From Alcanivorax sediminis (lineage in GTDB: Bacteria > Pseudomonadota > Gammaproteobacteria > Pseudomonadales > Alcanivoracaceae): a stretch of DNA of 64,000 nucleotides. Positions 8,022-20,285 of the stretch are shown piece by piece. The first letter of the stretch is position 1; each line of letters begins with the position of its first letter. Made by a program: the position numbers and the translations under genes. Where the stretch lies: contig NZ_WIRE01000002.1 of assembly GCF_009601165.1 (NCBI RefSeq), forward strand, positions 124,001 to 188,000, read 5' to 3'. The notes beneath the pieces are model-generated. The model did no database searches. It saw nothing but the letters and a program-made list of their open reading frames with translations, and was not told the DNA's origin.

Positions 8022-10019
8022 ATGTTCACTGCGATTAGCGGGGGCCGTCAGCCCCTGATACGTTCCCTTGTTCTGACTGCGTTGGCCAGCTCCCTGCTGG
8101 TGGCCTGTGGTGGCGATGCGTCATCGAATGGCAGCGCTACCACTACGCCAAGCCCAACGGCCAATGAGGCTGCGCCTCAGGCGGGACCGGTAGATCCGCC
8201 CGAGATTCCGGTGGTGGCGAGACGGCTTCCTGCGTACCAGACGCCCGGACTTGCTCTCGCGGAGGTAGATCCCGATGCCAATACGGCTTCTTGCCGGGCT
8301 GAACGGGCGCTGACGGGCGCTGCCAACTATCAGGTGCTGCTCACCTCCGCCAGCGGGGAAACCATCAGCTTTCAGGTCATGGAGCCCGCCAGTGTGGACT
8401 GTGTGACTGGCCACCCTCTGATGCTGCATGGTCATGGTTTTGGTGGGCAGCGGGTGACAGACCCTGCGGGTACCCAACTGCAGCGCTTGCTGGATAACGG
8501 CTATACGGTCATCAGCATTGACCAGCGTGGCTTCAATGAGAGCAGTGGCACCGTACGGGTGATGGATCCCAATTTCGAAGGCCGTGACCTGCTACAGATT
8601 CTGGACTGGGCGGAAACTCATCTGGACTATCTGGCCCATGATCGCCAGCCCGCCGGTGGGTTCAATCTGGCTGCCGGTGCGACTGGCGGCAGCTATGGCG
8701 GCATGTACCAGCTACTGATTCACAACATTGATCCGCAGCATCGGCTGGATGTGTTGACCCCGGATATTACCCCCCATGATCTTCGCTACAGTCTAAACCC
8801 CAATGGCACCATCAAGTCGGCCTGGGACTTGCTGCTGGTGGCGGGGGGAGAGAGAGGGGCCAACCAGCCTCTGCTGGGAGGGCTGGACCCGGCCATCAAG
8901 GAAACGTTGCTGCGGGGCGCTACCTTCAACGTGATGCATGAGGGGGCGTTACCATTTTTCTATTATCACAGCGCGGCCTATTTCCTGGATGCGCTGCCTG
9001 CGGATCAGCAGCCACCTATGGATTTCCTCACCGCGCCCATTGCCGGTGGGCTGGAGTACGAATTCGCCGCAGTGCAGCCCGAAGCGGTGGATATCCTCTT
9101 CTCCCAGGGCATCCGCGATACGTTGTTCAACTTCAATGAAGCCTGGGAAAACTTCCAGGGTTATCGGGCGCTGGGTGGGGACGTTCGCCTGATGGGCCAT
9201 GAGAGTGGCCACATCTTGCCGGAAATCGCCGGTTTGCTGGATCAGCTGGGACCGCTGGCGGAAGGTGTTGCACCGCTGCAGGACTTGCTCAACAGCCTTG
9301 GAGCAGATCTGCCCGAATTGCAGCAGGCCGGCGGTGCTGCCGCCTGTGGTGAGTTGAGCCGTAATGATGCGGTGCTGGCGTTTCTCAACGAGAAACTGGA
9401 GCCGCCCCGTGCTGAGGTGCTGGATGCTGCCATGCTCGGCCAGGTGGATCGACTCCAGAATGAAGTGTGCTTGCCATTAAAAGATGGTGAAGCGGTGTGG
9501 CGATCCCTTGCGCAGATCGATGATGAGAACCGCGTGGAAACCACCGTGCCGGTGACCCCGGTGCCGATTCCCAACAGCCTGCTCGGGCTGAGCAGTTTGC
9601 TGGCACCGGTGTTTATTCCTCTGGATGACCTGCCTGAAAACCTTCCGGGTGTGGCGGGGATCGGTGCCCTCGATGTGACGCTCGGCCTGCCGCTGTTGGG
9701 CGTGCCTGAATACTGTAACGCGGGCGTCGATCTGCCAGAGGAGCTGCCGGCCACCGGCTGTGATGCCATCGTCCATGTGGGCTGGGGCGCGCGTGTCGGA
9801 ACCGAAGCACCTCGCCTGATCGATGATCAACTCACCCCGCTGCGCGGCCTGGGAGGCCATCGGGTGAACATGGTCGGTGTTGCGGATGCCTTGCAGGAGG
9901 ATGAGGAGCTGGGCTTGCTGGTATACGGCTATCACCTGCAGTACCTCTCCAGCCTGAGCCGGGATGTACTGGTGCCGGCGGTGACATTGAGTGGCACGGT
10001 GCAAGTGCCGGTGCTGTAA
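8022..10019 (+). CDS. Lipoprotein alpha/beta hydrolase
   Basis: A 665-residue outer-envelope hydrolase. The signal peptide ends in a lipobox (LLVAC followed by GG, Cys near residue 29), then a Ser/Thr/Pro-rich linker. The alpha/beta-hydrolase core has LMLHGHGFGGQ as oxyanion region, VISIDQRGFNES, the nucleophile elbow GGSYGGM near residue 223, GIRDT as the likely acid loop and GHESGH as the likely catalytic His. The elbow resembles CocE/X-Pro-dipeptidyl-peptidase (S15) enzymes more than lipases. The last 250 residues form an extra domain that I cannot name. The ATG at 8022 is preferred to 7977 because GGGAG precedes it and it yields a clean signal peptide. It is transcribed alone, convergent with acnA. 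Confidence 0.8.
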   Translation: MFTAISGGRQPLIRSLVLTALASSLLVACGGDASSNGSATTTPSPTANEAAPQAGPVDPPEIPVVARRLPAYQTPGLALAEVDPDANTASCRAERALTGAANYQVLLTSASGETISFQVMEPASVDCVTGHPLMLHGHGFGGQRVTDPAGTQLQRLLDNGYTVISIDQRGFNESSGTVRVMDPNFEGRDLLQILDWAETHLDYLAHDRQPAGGFNLAAGATGGSYGGMYQLLIHNIDPQHRLDVLTPDITPHDLRYSLNPNGTIKSAWDLLLVAGGERGANQPLLGGLDPAIKETLLRGATFNVMHEGALPFFYYHSAAYFLDALPADQQPPMDFLTAPIAGGLEYEFAAVQPEAVDILFSQGIRDTLFNFNEAWENFQGYRALGGDVRLMGHESGHILPEIAGLLDQLGPLAEGVAPLQDLLNSLGADLPELQQAGGAAACGELSRNDAVLAFLNEKLEPPRAEVLDAAMLGQVDRLQNEVCLPLKDGEAVWRSLAQIDDENRVETTVPVTPVPIPNSLLGLSSLLAPVFIPLDDLPENLPGVAGIGALDVTLGLPLLGVPEYCNAGVDLPEELPATGCDAIVHVGWGARVGTEAPRLIDDQLTPLRGLGGHRVNMVGVADALQEDEELGLLVYGYHLQYLSSLSRDVLVPAVTLSGTVQVPVL

Positions 10020-10129
10020 GCTGCGAGCCTCGCTCGTTTGGATAGGAAAGCCTGGATACGTTTCCGGGTTTTCCGAAGAACGGAAAAGCGTTTCAGATCG
10101 TTGAGTTCGGCGAATTTTAAAGGGCACTG

Positions 10130-10275
10130 CCTGTTGTAGGAGACTCAGCTTGCCTGAGCGAACCGTGCGTAGCACGGAATCGACGAAGGGCGATCAGGCT
10201 GGGCACGTCTCCAAAGAATGGTCCTTCTTCGGTCGCCTCGCCTGGCGAGGCGCGTCCCCGGGAAGCGAACTCCTG
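10130..10275. repeat. REP-like palindromic repeat, copy 1
   Basis: This segment contains nested palindromes: CCGTGC-GTA-GCACGG, GCCTCGC-CTG-GCGAGGC, and an outer GGAGAC/GTCTCC pair. Parts recur at 39180-39285: GGGCGATCAGG and CTTCGGTCGCCTCGC, then GCGAGG, CGTCCCC and GGAAG in the same order. This is a dispersed intergenic repeat. The rest of the 10020-10379 gap carries a degenerate heptamer run just after the hydrolase stop (10020-10040) and the acnA terminator. Confidence 0.75.
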
Positions 10276-10312
10276 CAGCGGACAGCGGGGGCTGAGAGAG
10301 GTGAAAGATTTA

Positions 10313-10350
10313 CGCAAAAGGGCGATGCCGATTGGCACCGCCCTTTTGCG
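10313..10350. terminator. Terminator between the hydrolase and acnA genes
   Basis: A 12-base perfect stem, CGCAAAAGGGCG/CGCCCTTTTGCG, with an inner TGCC-GATT-GGCA stem, 30 bases past the acnA stop. The symmetric A and T runs would serve both converging genes. Confidence 0.8.
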
Positions 10351-10378
10351 TGTTGCCTGTTGCGTGAAGCGAGCAGTG
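10351..10378. repeat. Heptamer run beside the acnA stop
   Basis: Four 7-base words in register, TGTTGCC, TGTTGCG, TGAAGCG, AGCAGTG, fill the space between the terminator stem and the acnA stop codon (10380-10382). The words are close to those at the nrdA 3' end (53628-53679). Confidence 0.6.
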
Positions 10379-10379
10379 T

Positions 10380-13127
<2,748 letters not shown>

Positions 13128-13394
13128 TGTACACCTCCTGGTCATAGGGATTTCGCCTCAACCCGTGGGTGGGCGTGGCGGGGAGCAGGGGCGTCATGGG
13201 TCTGCAACATGATGACGTAACGCCCCTGCGCATGACTCATTTCATACTACGCCCATATCGCAGTGACATGAAACGCATCATCCCGCTGTAGCAGGATGAG
13301 TACCACTCGACGGAATGGTCGTCAGGGTCAATGCCACCGCACTGGCTTCACCGTACCATTGCGCTCCCTCTGAACCGGATCACCTGGACCCCTG

Positions 13395-14003
13395 ATGAGC
13401 ACTGATTCCTATCCCCGCCGTGGTAACGGCTTTTCCCGCGCGCTGGCCCGTGGTTTCCTGAAACTGATTGGCTGGAAAGTGGTGCGTCCTCTGCCTGAGA
13501 TACCCAAGGCAGTGATGATCGGTGGGCCCCATACCTCCAACTGGGACGGTATCGTGACGCTGGCGGCCATGATGGAGCTGGGGCTGGATGCCCACGTGAT
13601 GATCAAGGACAGCGCTTTCAAGGGGCCGCTGGGTTCGCTGTTGCGCTGGATGGGCGCGCTGCCCATTGATCGCAGCAAGGCCGGAGGGGTGGTTGAGCAG
13701 ACTGTGGCTAAGTTCAACGAGCATGACAAGTTGTTCATGATCGTGGCTCCGGAAGGCACCCGCAGTGGTGCCAGCCAGTGGAAAACCGGCTTTTACCGCA
13801 TTGCCGAAAAATCAGGGGTGCCGATCATCGTGGCGTCGGCGGACTACCGTAAAAAGGAAATCGATTTTCCGCTGGTGGTACCGGCTTCAGGTGACCTGGA
13901 GACAGACCTGGCTACCATTCTCAATTGCTATGCGAAGGTACACCCTCGCCATCCGGAAAAGTTGTCTGCGCCCATCAAGGCGCTGCGGGATAAAGTGGAA
14001 TAG
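13395..14003 (+). CDS. Lysophospholipid (1-acylglycerol-3-phosphate) acyltransferase-like protein
   Basis: A 202-residue PlsC-family acyltransferase. The catalytic HX4D motif is HTSNWD near residue 51, with GGPHTSNWDG around it, and the phosphate-binding block PEGTRSG is near residue 122. Short, soluble-looking members of this type transfer acyl groups to glycerophospholipids or other polar lipids at the inner membrane. It is divergent from acnA with a 267-base gap containing an inverted repeat (TCATCC...GGATGA, about 13277-13298). No neighbour fixes its substrate. Confidence 0.82.
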   Translation: MSTDSYPRRGNGFSRALARGFLKLIGWKVVRPLPEIPKAVMIGGPHTSNWDGIVTLAAMMELGLDAHVMIKDSAFKGPLGSLLRWMGALPIDRSKAGGVVEQTVAKFNEHDKLFMIVAPEGTRSGASQWKTGFYRIAEKSGVPIIVASADYRKKEIDFPLVVPASGDLETDLATILNCYAKVHPRHPEKLSAPIKALRDKVE

Positions 14004-14282
14004 CGACAAGCTTTACTCGACAGCCACTGGAAATTTGAGACCCTTTTCTCGCGCTTGATTCAATTCGCTCGGCAATCTGAGTTGTCCTTTGGGGTGGACT
14101 GTCTGTGCCACCCGCCAAGTTACCTGCCGACCATGCAAAGAGACTCCTGTAGAGGGCCCAATGTGTCAGTGCCCGGCACGGTGTCATCCGCAAAAAGATC
14201 AAAGCCCGGTGCCCTAACTCTCGGTCAGTAATACCGAAAAGCGTCCGGTTCGACGTCGTGGCTTGAGTGGGGGCGGAAAATC

Positions 14283-14325
14283 CCTCCCCGCACGCGGGGA
14301 GGGGTGCCTCCCGCAAGCGGGAGGC
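14283..14325 (-). terminator. Double stem-loop at the 3' end of the beta-helix/cytochrome gene
   Basis: Two strong GC stems in tandem, CCTCCCCGC-AC-GCGGGGAGG (14284-14303) and CCTCCCGC-AA-GCGGGAGG (14307-14324), lie 17 bases past the minus-strand stop at 14342, followed on that strand by ATTTTCC. This is probably a terminator or 3' stabilising structure. The rest of the 14004-14341 gap shows no gene. Confidence 0.6.
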
Positions 14326-14341
14326 GGAGGGGTTCAGGGTG

Positions 14342-17335
14342 TCAGTTGCCGCAGGCTTCAGCGTTGGTGTAGCTGCTGTCCACCACGGTGTTGATCCATT
14401 GATCCAGCAGGGCGCTGGCTTCGGTATGGGCAACACTGCGGGCAATGGGGGGCATCATCCGCTGCGGATCGTTTTCGGCAGCCACGCGACAGGAGACGAT
14501 GGAGCTGTCTGCGCTGCCGGGCACCAGTACATGCTGGCGGCCACAGGAGCCGCCGCCGGTGGCGGTGGGCTTCTTGCAGACCCCATAGCTGGCATCCACA
14601 TCACGGAAGTGATCCAGGTAATAGCCCGTGTTGGAGGCGGCGCCCTTGTCGTTATGACAGTGCTGGCAGTTCACTTCCAGGTAGGCGCGCACGCGGCTTT
14701 CAACGTCGGCGTCAGAGCCCGCTGTAGCGCCACTGTCGCCGGGCACATTCCAGTGTGGAATACGCTCGATGTTGGTCGCGATGCCGTTGCTGATGGTGAG
14801 CTCCGGTGTACCAGTGAGAATGCCCACATCGGTCCAGTACTGTAGTTGGTTCACTGCCGGGAAGCCCGCCTGACCGGTGTTGCCCATGAACGCAGATTCG
14901 GCCTTGTAGGGACGGTTCAGGTTGCGGGGTTTCGGTCCAATGGGGGCGCTGCCTGCGGGCTGATCATCATTGCCGTGGCAGGTGATGCACTGATTGGCGT
15001 TGGGCACGGAATAGCCGGTGGTGCTGCCGGTAAGCAGAGAGCCGGAGTCTGCATCACGGTAGTGCCATTCAGCAGTCGTTGTGCCGCCACCCATGGCCAG
15101 ACGCGCCACCAGCTCGCCATTTTCTTCGCCCCAGATATAAGGGAGACCTTCCCAGATGGGTTTGCCGCTGCTGCTGGTACGTTTGATCAGCAAACGGGTT
15201 TCCACCAGTCTTTCGGTACCTTCACTTTCATTGGTGAAGGCAAAGGTCTTGGCGATCACAGTGCCTGCGGGGAAGTGGATGCCACCGTTGAGGTTGTTGC
15301 CATCCTGACCGTCACGGTACACGGCCTTGGTGCCCGGCGGCACAAAGACAACGCGGTACTTGGTGGCGTAATCGGAAAACAGCTTGCTGTTCAGTACATA
15401 GGGTACGCCGCCTTCGTTGGGCAGGCTGCGAGGGTCATCGCTGCTGGCAAACAGGTTGTACTGGTCCAGACGCGGGCAGTTCACTACCAGGGCTGCGCGG
15501 TTGATCTCGCCACTGGCGACTTCGGTATTACACAGTTGCTCGACCACTTCCGGATCCGGAGCAGGATCGAAATCACCACTACGCTCGAAGGGCGGAATCA
15601 CCACTCGAGGCAGAGAGCTGAGCACACTGCCAAAGCGGGTCTGGCAATCATGGTCGGCAATATTGGTATCGGAAGGCATATTCATCAGACCTTCCAGAGC
15701 GTCCAGCAGCCCCTCGGGAGAAAGGATGGAGAAGTCCTGTTCAGCCAGCGCCAGAACCAGTTCCAGACCATCGGTGCCGTGGAAGTTCAGGTAGGGTTCG
15801 CTGTCGTCAGAGAACTCATTGTCGTGGAAGCAGGACCCCCACTTCGGCTGAATACGGGCGCCTTCATCGTCGAACTTGTAGGCGTTGTAATGGCAGCTGG
15901 GGTTGGGGTGTTCATTGGTATGGATCGGCTTGCCGTTACTGTCTTTGGGTACCGGTTCGCCATTGCTGTCCACCGGGTAGGGGCAGTCGGCGTCGAGATC
16001 ATCGAGCAGACCATCCCAGACAATATGGGCGCCTTTGCCCAGATTGAGGATATTGTCCAGGCTTCCCAACAGCTGTGTGGGATCGTTGATGGTGGGCAGG
16101 TTTTTCAGACCGATGAGGGTGGGCAGGACACTTTCCACTTCGCCGTTGGCCACTTTCTCCAGGTTCGGCGGGGGCAGATCATAGCCTGACTTTTTCATCA
16201 CGTTGTTGTGGATGTGCAGGCCTTCGGTATAAGGGTCGAGTTTCCTGTCTGCAGTTTGTCCCTTGCCATCAATCAGCTCGTAGCTGGTGTAGATGACAGC
16301 AGCCGTACTGTGGTCTTCGAAGGTGTTGTTGACCACTTCAATATTGTCGTAGCCCAGGGTGATAAAACCGGTGCCGCGAGGCACGGCGGACACCAGGCCA
16401 CTGTGTGCGAAGTTGTAGGTATTGTTGTTGCGGGCCAGGTTGTTGATCATCACCGAGGTATCACCGTACTGGGTGATGTTTTCCAGATCGTAGATCAGGA
16501 AACCACCGGTATTACATTCGGCCACGTTGTTATCGTATTCGCCGCCTTGAACGTTTTCGATCTCGAAGCCCATCACGTTATAGACCGCACGGCTGTCTCG
16601 AATGATGGCGGTGTTGGTCTGGCCGACGTAGATGCCAGCATCGGACGCGCCGACGGATTCACTGCCCTCTACCAGGATATTTTCCGATTCAACCGGGTAG
16701 ATACCGTAACGACCACTGGCCGAACTGGGGACATAGTCCGGAGTCGGGTCGCCTTCGTTGAACGGCGGTGTGGTACAGGCCACATTGACGCGCTCAGCGT
16801 AGTTTTCTTCGGTGATCTGCCCACCGCCGCCGGACCAGATGGCTCGTACATTACGCAGGGTGCCCCACTTGACGCCCTTCAGTTTGAAGGCGTCACCGGG
16901 GGAGTCGAGGATGGTCAGGTCTTCCACGGTGATGCCGCTGATATTGAGTGCTTCAAGACCGGTGACGTTGACGCTGTCCTTGAAGGACAGAATGGTCTTG
17001 TCCTTGCCGCAGCCCTTGATCAACACGTCCTCAGTAGCCTGAATCAAAAGCCCCTGGTCCAGGTTGAAGTAACCACAATCGAATTGCAGCGTATCCCCCG
17101 GACGAAGCTGAATCATGGCATCGACCATGTCCTTGGTGGCGTTGTCGCCGGGGCTGACCAGGAAGGTGCGGCCATCGCCGGTCAGCGGCGGCGTGTCAGT
17201 GCCACCGCCACCTGTATTGGCAACGGGTGAGTTGCTGGCGGGGCTATTACTGCTGCCGCCACCACCACAGCCGGTGAGGCTGAGTGCGCTGGCCAGCAAG
17301 GCCAGCGCTATGGGTCGGGTAAGGTCGATGCTCAT
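14342..17335 (-). CDS. Fused parallel beta-helix / diheme cytochrome c lipoprotein
   Basis: A 997-residue lipoprotein. Signal peptide and lipobox (ALSLTGC followed by GGGG) end near residue 22. Residues about 55-420 carry right-handed parallel beta-helix repeats (for example FKLKGVKWGTLRNVRAIWSG and EVVNNTFEDHST). Residues about 590-997 match the SO_2930-type diheme cytochrome, with haem sites CITCH near 833 and CQHCH near 934. As I recall, these two families (TIGR03805, TIGR03806) usually occur as adjacent genes and are sometimes fused; here they are one chain. The start at 17335 follows AGGGGAA. It forms an operon with the dipeptidase-like lipoprotein 44 bases upstream. A surface or periplasmic electron-transfer function is plausible; the substrate is unknown. 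Confidence 0.82.
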   Translation of the reverse strand: MSIDLTRPIALALLASALSLTGCGGGGSSNSPASNSPVANTGGGGTDTPPLTGDGRTFLVSPGDNATKDMVDAMIQLRPGDTLQFDCGYFNLDQGLLIQATEDVLIKGCGKDKTILSFKDSVNVTGLEALNISGITVEDLTILDSPGDAFKLKGVKWGTLRNVRAIWSGGGGQITEENYAERVNVACTTPPFNEGDPTPDYVPSSASGRYGIYPVESENILVEGSESVGASDAGIYVGQTNTAIIRDSRAVYNVMGFEIENVQGGEYDNNVAECNTGGFLIYDLENITQYGDTSVMINNLARNNNTYNFAHSGLVSAVPRGTGFITLGYDNIEVVNNTFEDHSTAAVIYTSYELIDGKGQTADRKLDPYTEGLHIHNNVMKKSGYDLPPPNLEKVANGEVESVLPTLIGLKNLPTINDPTQLLGSLDNILNLGKGAHIVWDGLLDDLDADCPYPVDSNGEPVPKDSNGKPIHTNEHPNPSCHYNAYKFDDEGARIQPKWGSCFHDNEFSDDSEPYLNFHGTDGLELVLALAEQDFSILSPEGLLDALEGLMNMPSDTNIADHDCQTRFGSVLSSLPRVVIPPFERSGDFDPAPDPEVVEQLCNTEVASGEINRAALVVNCPRLDQYNLFASSDDPRSLPNEGGVPYVLNSKLFSDYATKYRVVFVPPGTKAVYRDGQDGNNLNGGIHFPAGTVIAKTFAFTNESEGTERLVETRLLIKRTSSSGKPIWEGLPYIWGEENGELVARLAMGGGTTTAEWHYRDADSGSLLTGSTTGYSVPNANQCITCHGNDDQPAGSAPIGPKPRNLNRPYKAESAFMGNTGQAGFPAVNQLQYWTDVGILTGTPELTISNGIATNIERIPHWNVPGDSGATAGSDADVESRVRAYLEVNCQHCHNDKGAASNTGYYLDHFRDVDASYGVCKKPTATGGGSCGRQHVLVPGSADSSIVSCRVAAENDPQRMMPPIARSVAHTEASALLDQWINTVVDSSYTNAEACGN

Positions 17336-17379
17336 GATGTTCCCCTGAAGATGTTTTCTCTTTTGTGTTGTACGGGCCA

Positions 17380-19842
17380 TTACTGAGTGGCCAGCTCCAG
17401 TCGTTCCCACATCCGTATGTAGGCTTCCGCCGAGGTGAATAGCTGGTTAACAGCATCGTTCACCTGCTCCTCCGAGCGGTCGCTGTTGGCGATCATGTCG
17501 GCAATCTGGTCCGGGTAGAGACCGTAGTGGGCAACGCCGCGGCCTTCGTAAAGACTGAAGGCGTGGTCACCGGTAAGTTGCTTGTCGAATACCACGCGGC
17601 CATCCACCGAGGTGAACGGGTAGAGCGAGGTTTCCTGATCCGGGGTGCCGGGGTTGCCGGCGAGGCTGGCAATGCCGTTCACGTCTGAGGCAAAGGGCGC
17701 GCCGCCGAACGGGCCCACCTTGAATTCGTCAGCGCGGGGGCGGTTACCATCGCGGGTCAGCTGGTCTACCCAGTTACCGCGAACGCTGCCGAAAGAGGCC
17801 GCAATGCCGCCTTGCGCAGCCACCTGATTGCGCAGGTCCTCTGTGCCGCCCCAGCCGCCATGGCTGTTGATGACGGGGTAACCGCGGGCGCCGGTGACGT
17901 CGAGAATCTGGCTGGCTGCCTTGCGGCTGATGTGGTCGGTTTCGATCATCATGCCGCGCTTGGTCAGTTCCTCAATCAGGAAGAAACCGAGGTCGGTAAG
18001 GCCGCGGGTGTTACACAGGTGGTCAGTGCCGCGGCGCGGATCGTATTCCGCCAGTTCTTCCGGGGAGGCAGGAAAACGCTCGCCCACGTAATCAATCTGG
18101 AATAGCAGCTGATCAAAAATACCAAGTGGTTGCAGGGCGTCGGCGACGGGATTGCTGGTGTCGCCATGCTCGTGCTCCGGACATTCCTCAAACTCGATGG
18201 GGTGACCGGTTTCCAGCAGGTTGCCGCCATACAGCACGGCACCAATACCAATACCGTCGGAGAGATCTGGCAGGTGACCGCCAAAGGCGTTGTCAAATTT
18301 GTGGACCGGGAACAGGCTGCGAACGTCCATGGCGTAGAGTCGATCAAGACGCTCCACAATCTCTTCGCGGCTACACTCGGCCACGTTGAGGAACTCACCA
18401 CAGTTGAGCGCTTTGGAGGCTTCCACGCCGAGGATTACGGCCATCTTGCCGTCGGCGATGACATCCCGTGCCTGGGCGGGATCGGTGACAATACGGAACC
18501 AGCCTTCACCGGGGCCGCCGTTCTGGGCATCAATGTAGTCCTGCATGCGATGCATTTGCTCCGCCTGCATTTCAATAGCCACCATGGTGTCGCAGTCGTT
18601 CTGCTTTTGCGGATTGAGTTGGCACAGGATTTCGTTGTGCACCAAATGGTTCACCAGGATCTTCAGGCCAGACAGGTGTGCCCGTTCGATCCATTTGTAG
18701 TAGCTCTGGTGGTGTTGCAAGGAATTATTGCGCGGCCAGTAAGGGAAGTCCGGCCAGCCACGTGTGGCGTGGGGCCCTGGCGTGCTGGTGACCTGTTCCA
18801 CCACGCCGGTAAGCCCTTCTGGCCCATGGTTCTCCGCGCAGTCATGCAGGGCATGATCAACACCAAATTTGTGGAAGGGGTCGCCATAGTTGATGCGACC
18901 GCCAATGAATTCGTAGGCAGAGATGTGGCTGTGGGCATCCACATAACCAAAGATATCGTCGTTATCCAGACCTGGAACGTTGCGGAAACGCTCCACTTCC
19001 CTGAGGTAGATCGCGGGGCCCTGTTCTTCCACGTCGGCGCTGACGTGCGCCTCAGGGTAGCTGGCGCACTGTTCCGCTGAAGCCAGAGTGAAGCGGGTAT
19101 TGTCATCTTCCAGGCTGGGTGAGCTGAGTGTCAGCCCTTCATCAGTGGCGGTGAGCAGCAGGCCGGTCACCTGGGATGCCACGGTAAAGCGCTCCCCTTC
19201 ACTGGGGTTCACGTTCCACACGGCCAGGTCGCTGGCCTTGTCCACCTTGCCGAGGGCAGGTTGAACGTTGATCTCACCGATGTTGTCTCCCAGTCCATCC
19301 AGGCTTTCGCCCAGCTCCCTGAGCAGGCCGCCCAGGGGAGCAATGGGGTCGAGCACCAGATTCAGGGTGTCGCCCAGACCGGAAACCAGATAGCTGACCT
19401 CACCAATGAAGTTGCCGCTGTCATCAAGGAACTCGCCGGCCGGATCGCTGATGCCGAGCAGCTCGATATCACCGAAAGCACCGGGATCGCGCTGATAGTT
19501 TGAGACCAGCAAGTAGCGCCCCAGAGCCGTGGGTTTCATGTAAAAGGCAGTTGCCTCCCCGGCGCTGGTGGTCAGCTGATACCCGTCTGTCCCCGCCTGC
19601 AGGTAGCGCCCTTCACTGGAGAGGGTGAAGCAGCCATTGGCGAAGCTGTAACGATTCAGCGGTTGCGGCTGTTCCGGTGGCTTGCTGGGCGTGGGGGGGA
19701 GGGTGACCGGTTGCTGTTGGGCGGTGGCCGGTGTGCTGGTGTCCTGAGTGGCGGTAGCGCTGCTGCCTCCGCCCCCGCAGGCCGACAAAAATGTGGCAAC
19801 AGCAGTAACTGCCACCAGTGGCAGTGTCCGATTCATCGACAT
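17380..19842 (-). CDS. Membrane-dipeptidase-like (M19) metallohydrolase lipoprotein
   Basis: An 820-residue lipoprotein with a clear lipobox (FLSAC followed by GGGG, Cys near residue 22). Residues about 60-270 form a domain I cannot assign. Residues about 295-770 look like an amidohydrolase-fold metalloenzyme: DAHSHIS at the start, MIETDHISRKAASQI as the equivalent of the dipeptidase D-H-M block, and VINSHGG as the following His loop. These are the patterns of renal-dipeptidase (peptidase M19) relatives, but the sequence is much longer than usual. The start at 19842 follows AGGGG. It is the first gene of a unit with the fused beta-helix/cytochrome protein and should face the periplasm or the cell surface. 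Confidence 0.72.
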   Translation of the reverse strand: MSMNRTLPLVAVTAVATFLSACGGGGSSATATQDTSTPATAQQQPVTLPPTPSKPPEQPQPLNRYSFANGCFTLSSEGRYLQAGTDGYQLTTSAGEATAFYMKPTALGRYLLVSNYQRDPGAFGDIELLGISDPAGEFLDDSGNFIGEVSYLVSGLGDTLNLVLDPIAPLGGLLRELGESLDGLGDNIGEINVQPALGKVDKASDLAVWNVNPSEGERFTVASQVTGLLLTATDEGLTLSSPSLEDDNTRFTLASAEQCASYPEAHVSADVEEQGPAIYLREVERFRNVPGLDNDDIFGYVDAHSHISAYEFIGGRINYGDPFHKFGVDHALHDCAENHGPEGLTGVVEQVTSTPGPHATRGWPDFPYWPRNNSLQHHQSYYKWIERAHLSGLKILVNHLVHNEILCQLNPQKQNDCDTMVAIEMQAEQMHRMQDYIDAQNGGPGEGWFRIVTDPAQARDVIADGKMAVILGVEASKALNCGEFLNVAECSREEIVERLDRLYAMDVRSLFPVHKFDNAFGGHLPDLSDGIGIGAVLYGGNLLETGHPIEFEECPEHEHGDTSNPVADALQPLGIFDQLLFQIDYVGERFPASPEELAEYDPRRGTDHLCNTRGLTDLGFFLIEELTKRGMMIETDHISRKAASQILDVTGARGYPVINSHGGWGGTEDLRNQVAAQGGIAASFGSVRGNWVDQLTRDGNRPRADEFKVGPFGGAPFASDVNGIASLAGNPGTPDQETSLYPFTSVDGRVVFDKQLTGDHAFSLYEGRGVAHYGLYPDQIADMIANSDRSEEQVNDAVNQLFTSAEAYIRMWERLELATQ

Positions 19843-20250
19843 GACTGACCCCTAGATGATCCATGATGGTGGTATGTGCACGTAGCGGTGTTTGGTTGTT
19901 ATGAACTACGCTGCATTGTTATTGGTACGTTTGTACCTTGAATGAGGCAGGGGAGGCTGTTGCAAATTTGTCAGGGTTCTTGACGCTTTCTTTACGGGTT
20001 TGTAGCGGCGGGGGGTAAAAATCCATGGCGGCCCATCGCCCGGTTACGGGTGGAGTGGATCCGTCGGGCATGTTTTGCCGTCGGGCTATTCCGGTCCAGC
20101 AGCGGTTCCTTTGGCGTGAAAAGTGCTGGCAGACGCTGGAAAATAAATCGATTGCTGTGAACAAAAGTTCTTTATTTTTGGATGGGGGTTCGTTCTGGAG
20201 GTGCTAATTAACTTGTTGTTTTTTCTGTTTTAATGCTTTTTATGCGGGGA

Positions 20251-20279
20251 TTGACACCTTGGTTCCAAAAACTTATTGA
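20251..20279 (+). promoter_or_regulatory. Sigma70-type promoter for the porin/PstS-like pair
   Basis: Perfect -35 TTGACA at 20251-20256, a 17-base spacer and -10 TATTGA at 20274-20279. Directly after it comes the inverted repeat CGAACG/CGTTCG (20281-20305), placed like a repressor operator over the start site. The gap upstream (19843-20250) holds the promoter side of the dipeptidase gene and the small inverted repeat GGTAC-N4-GTACC at about 19925. Confidence 0.6.
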
Positions 20280-20285
20280 ACGAAC

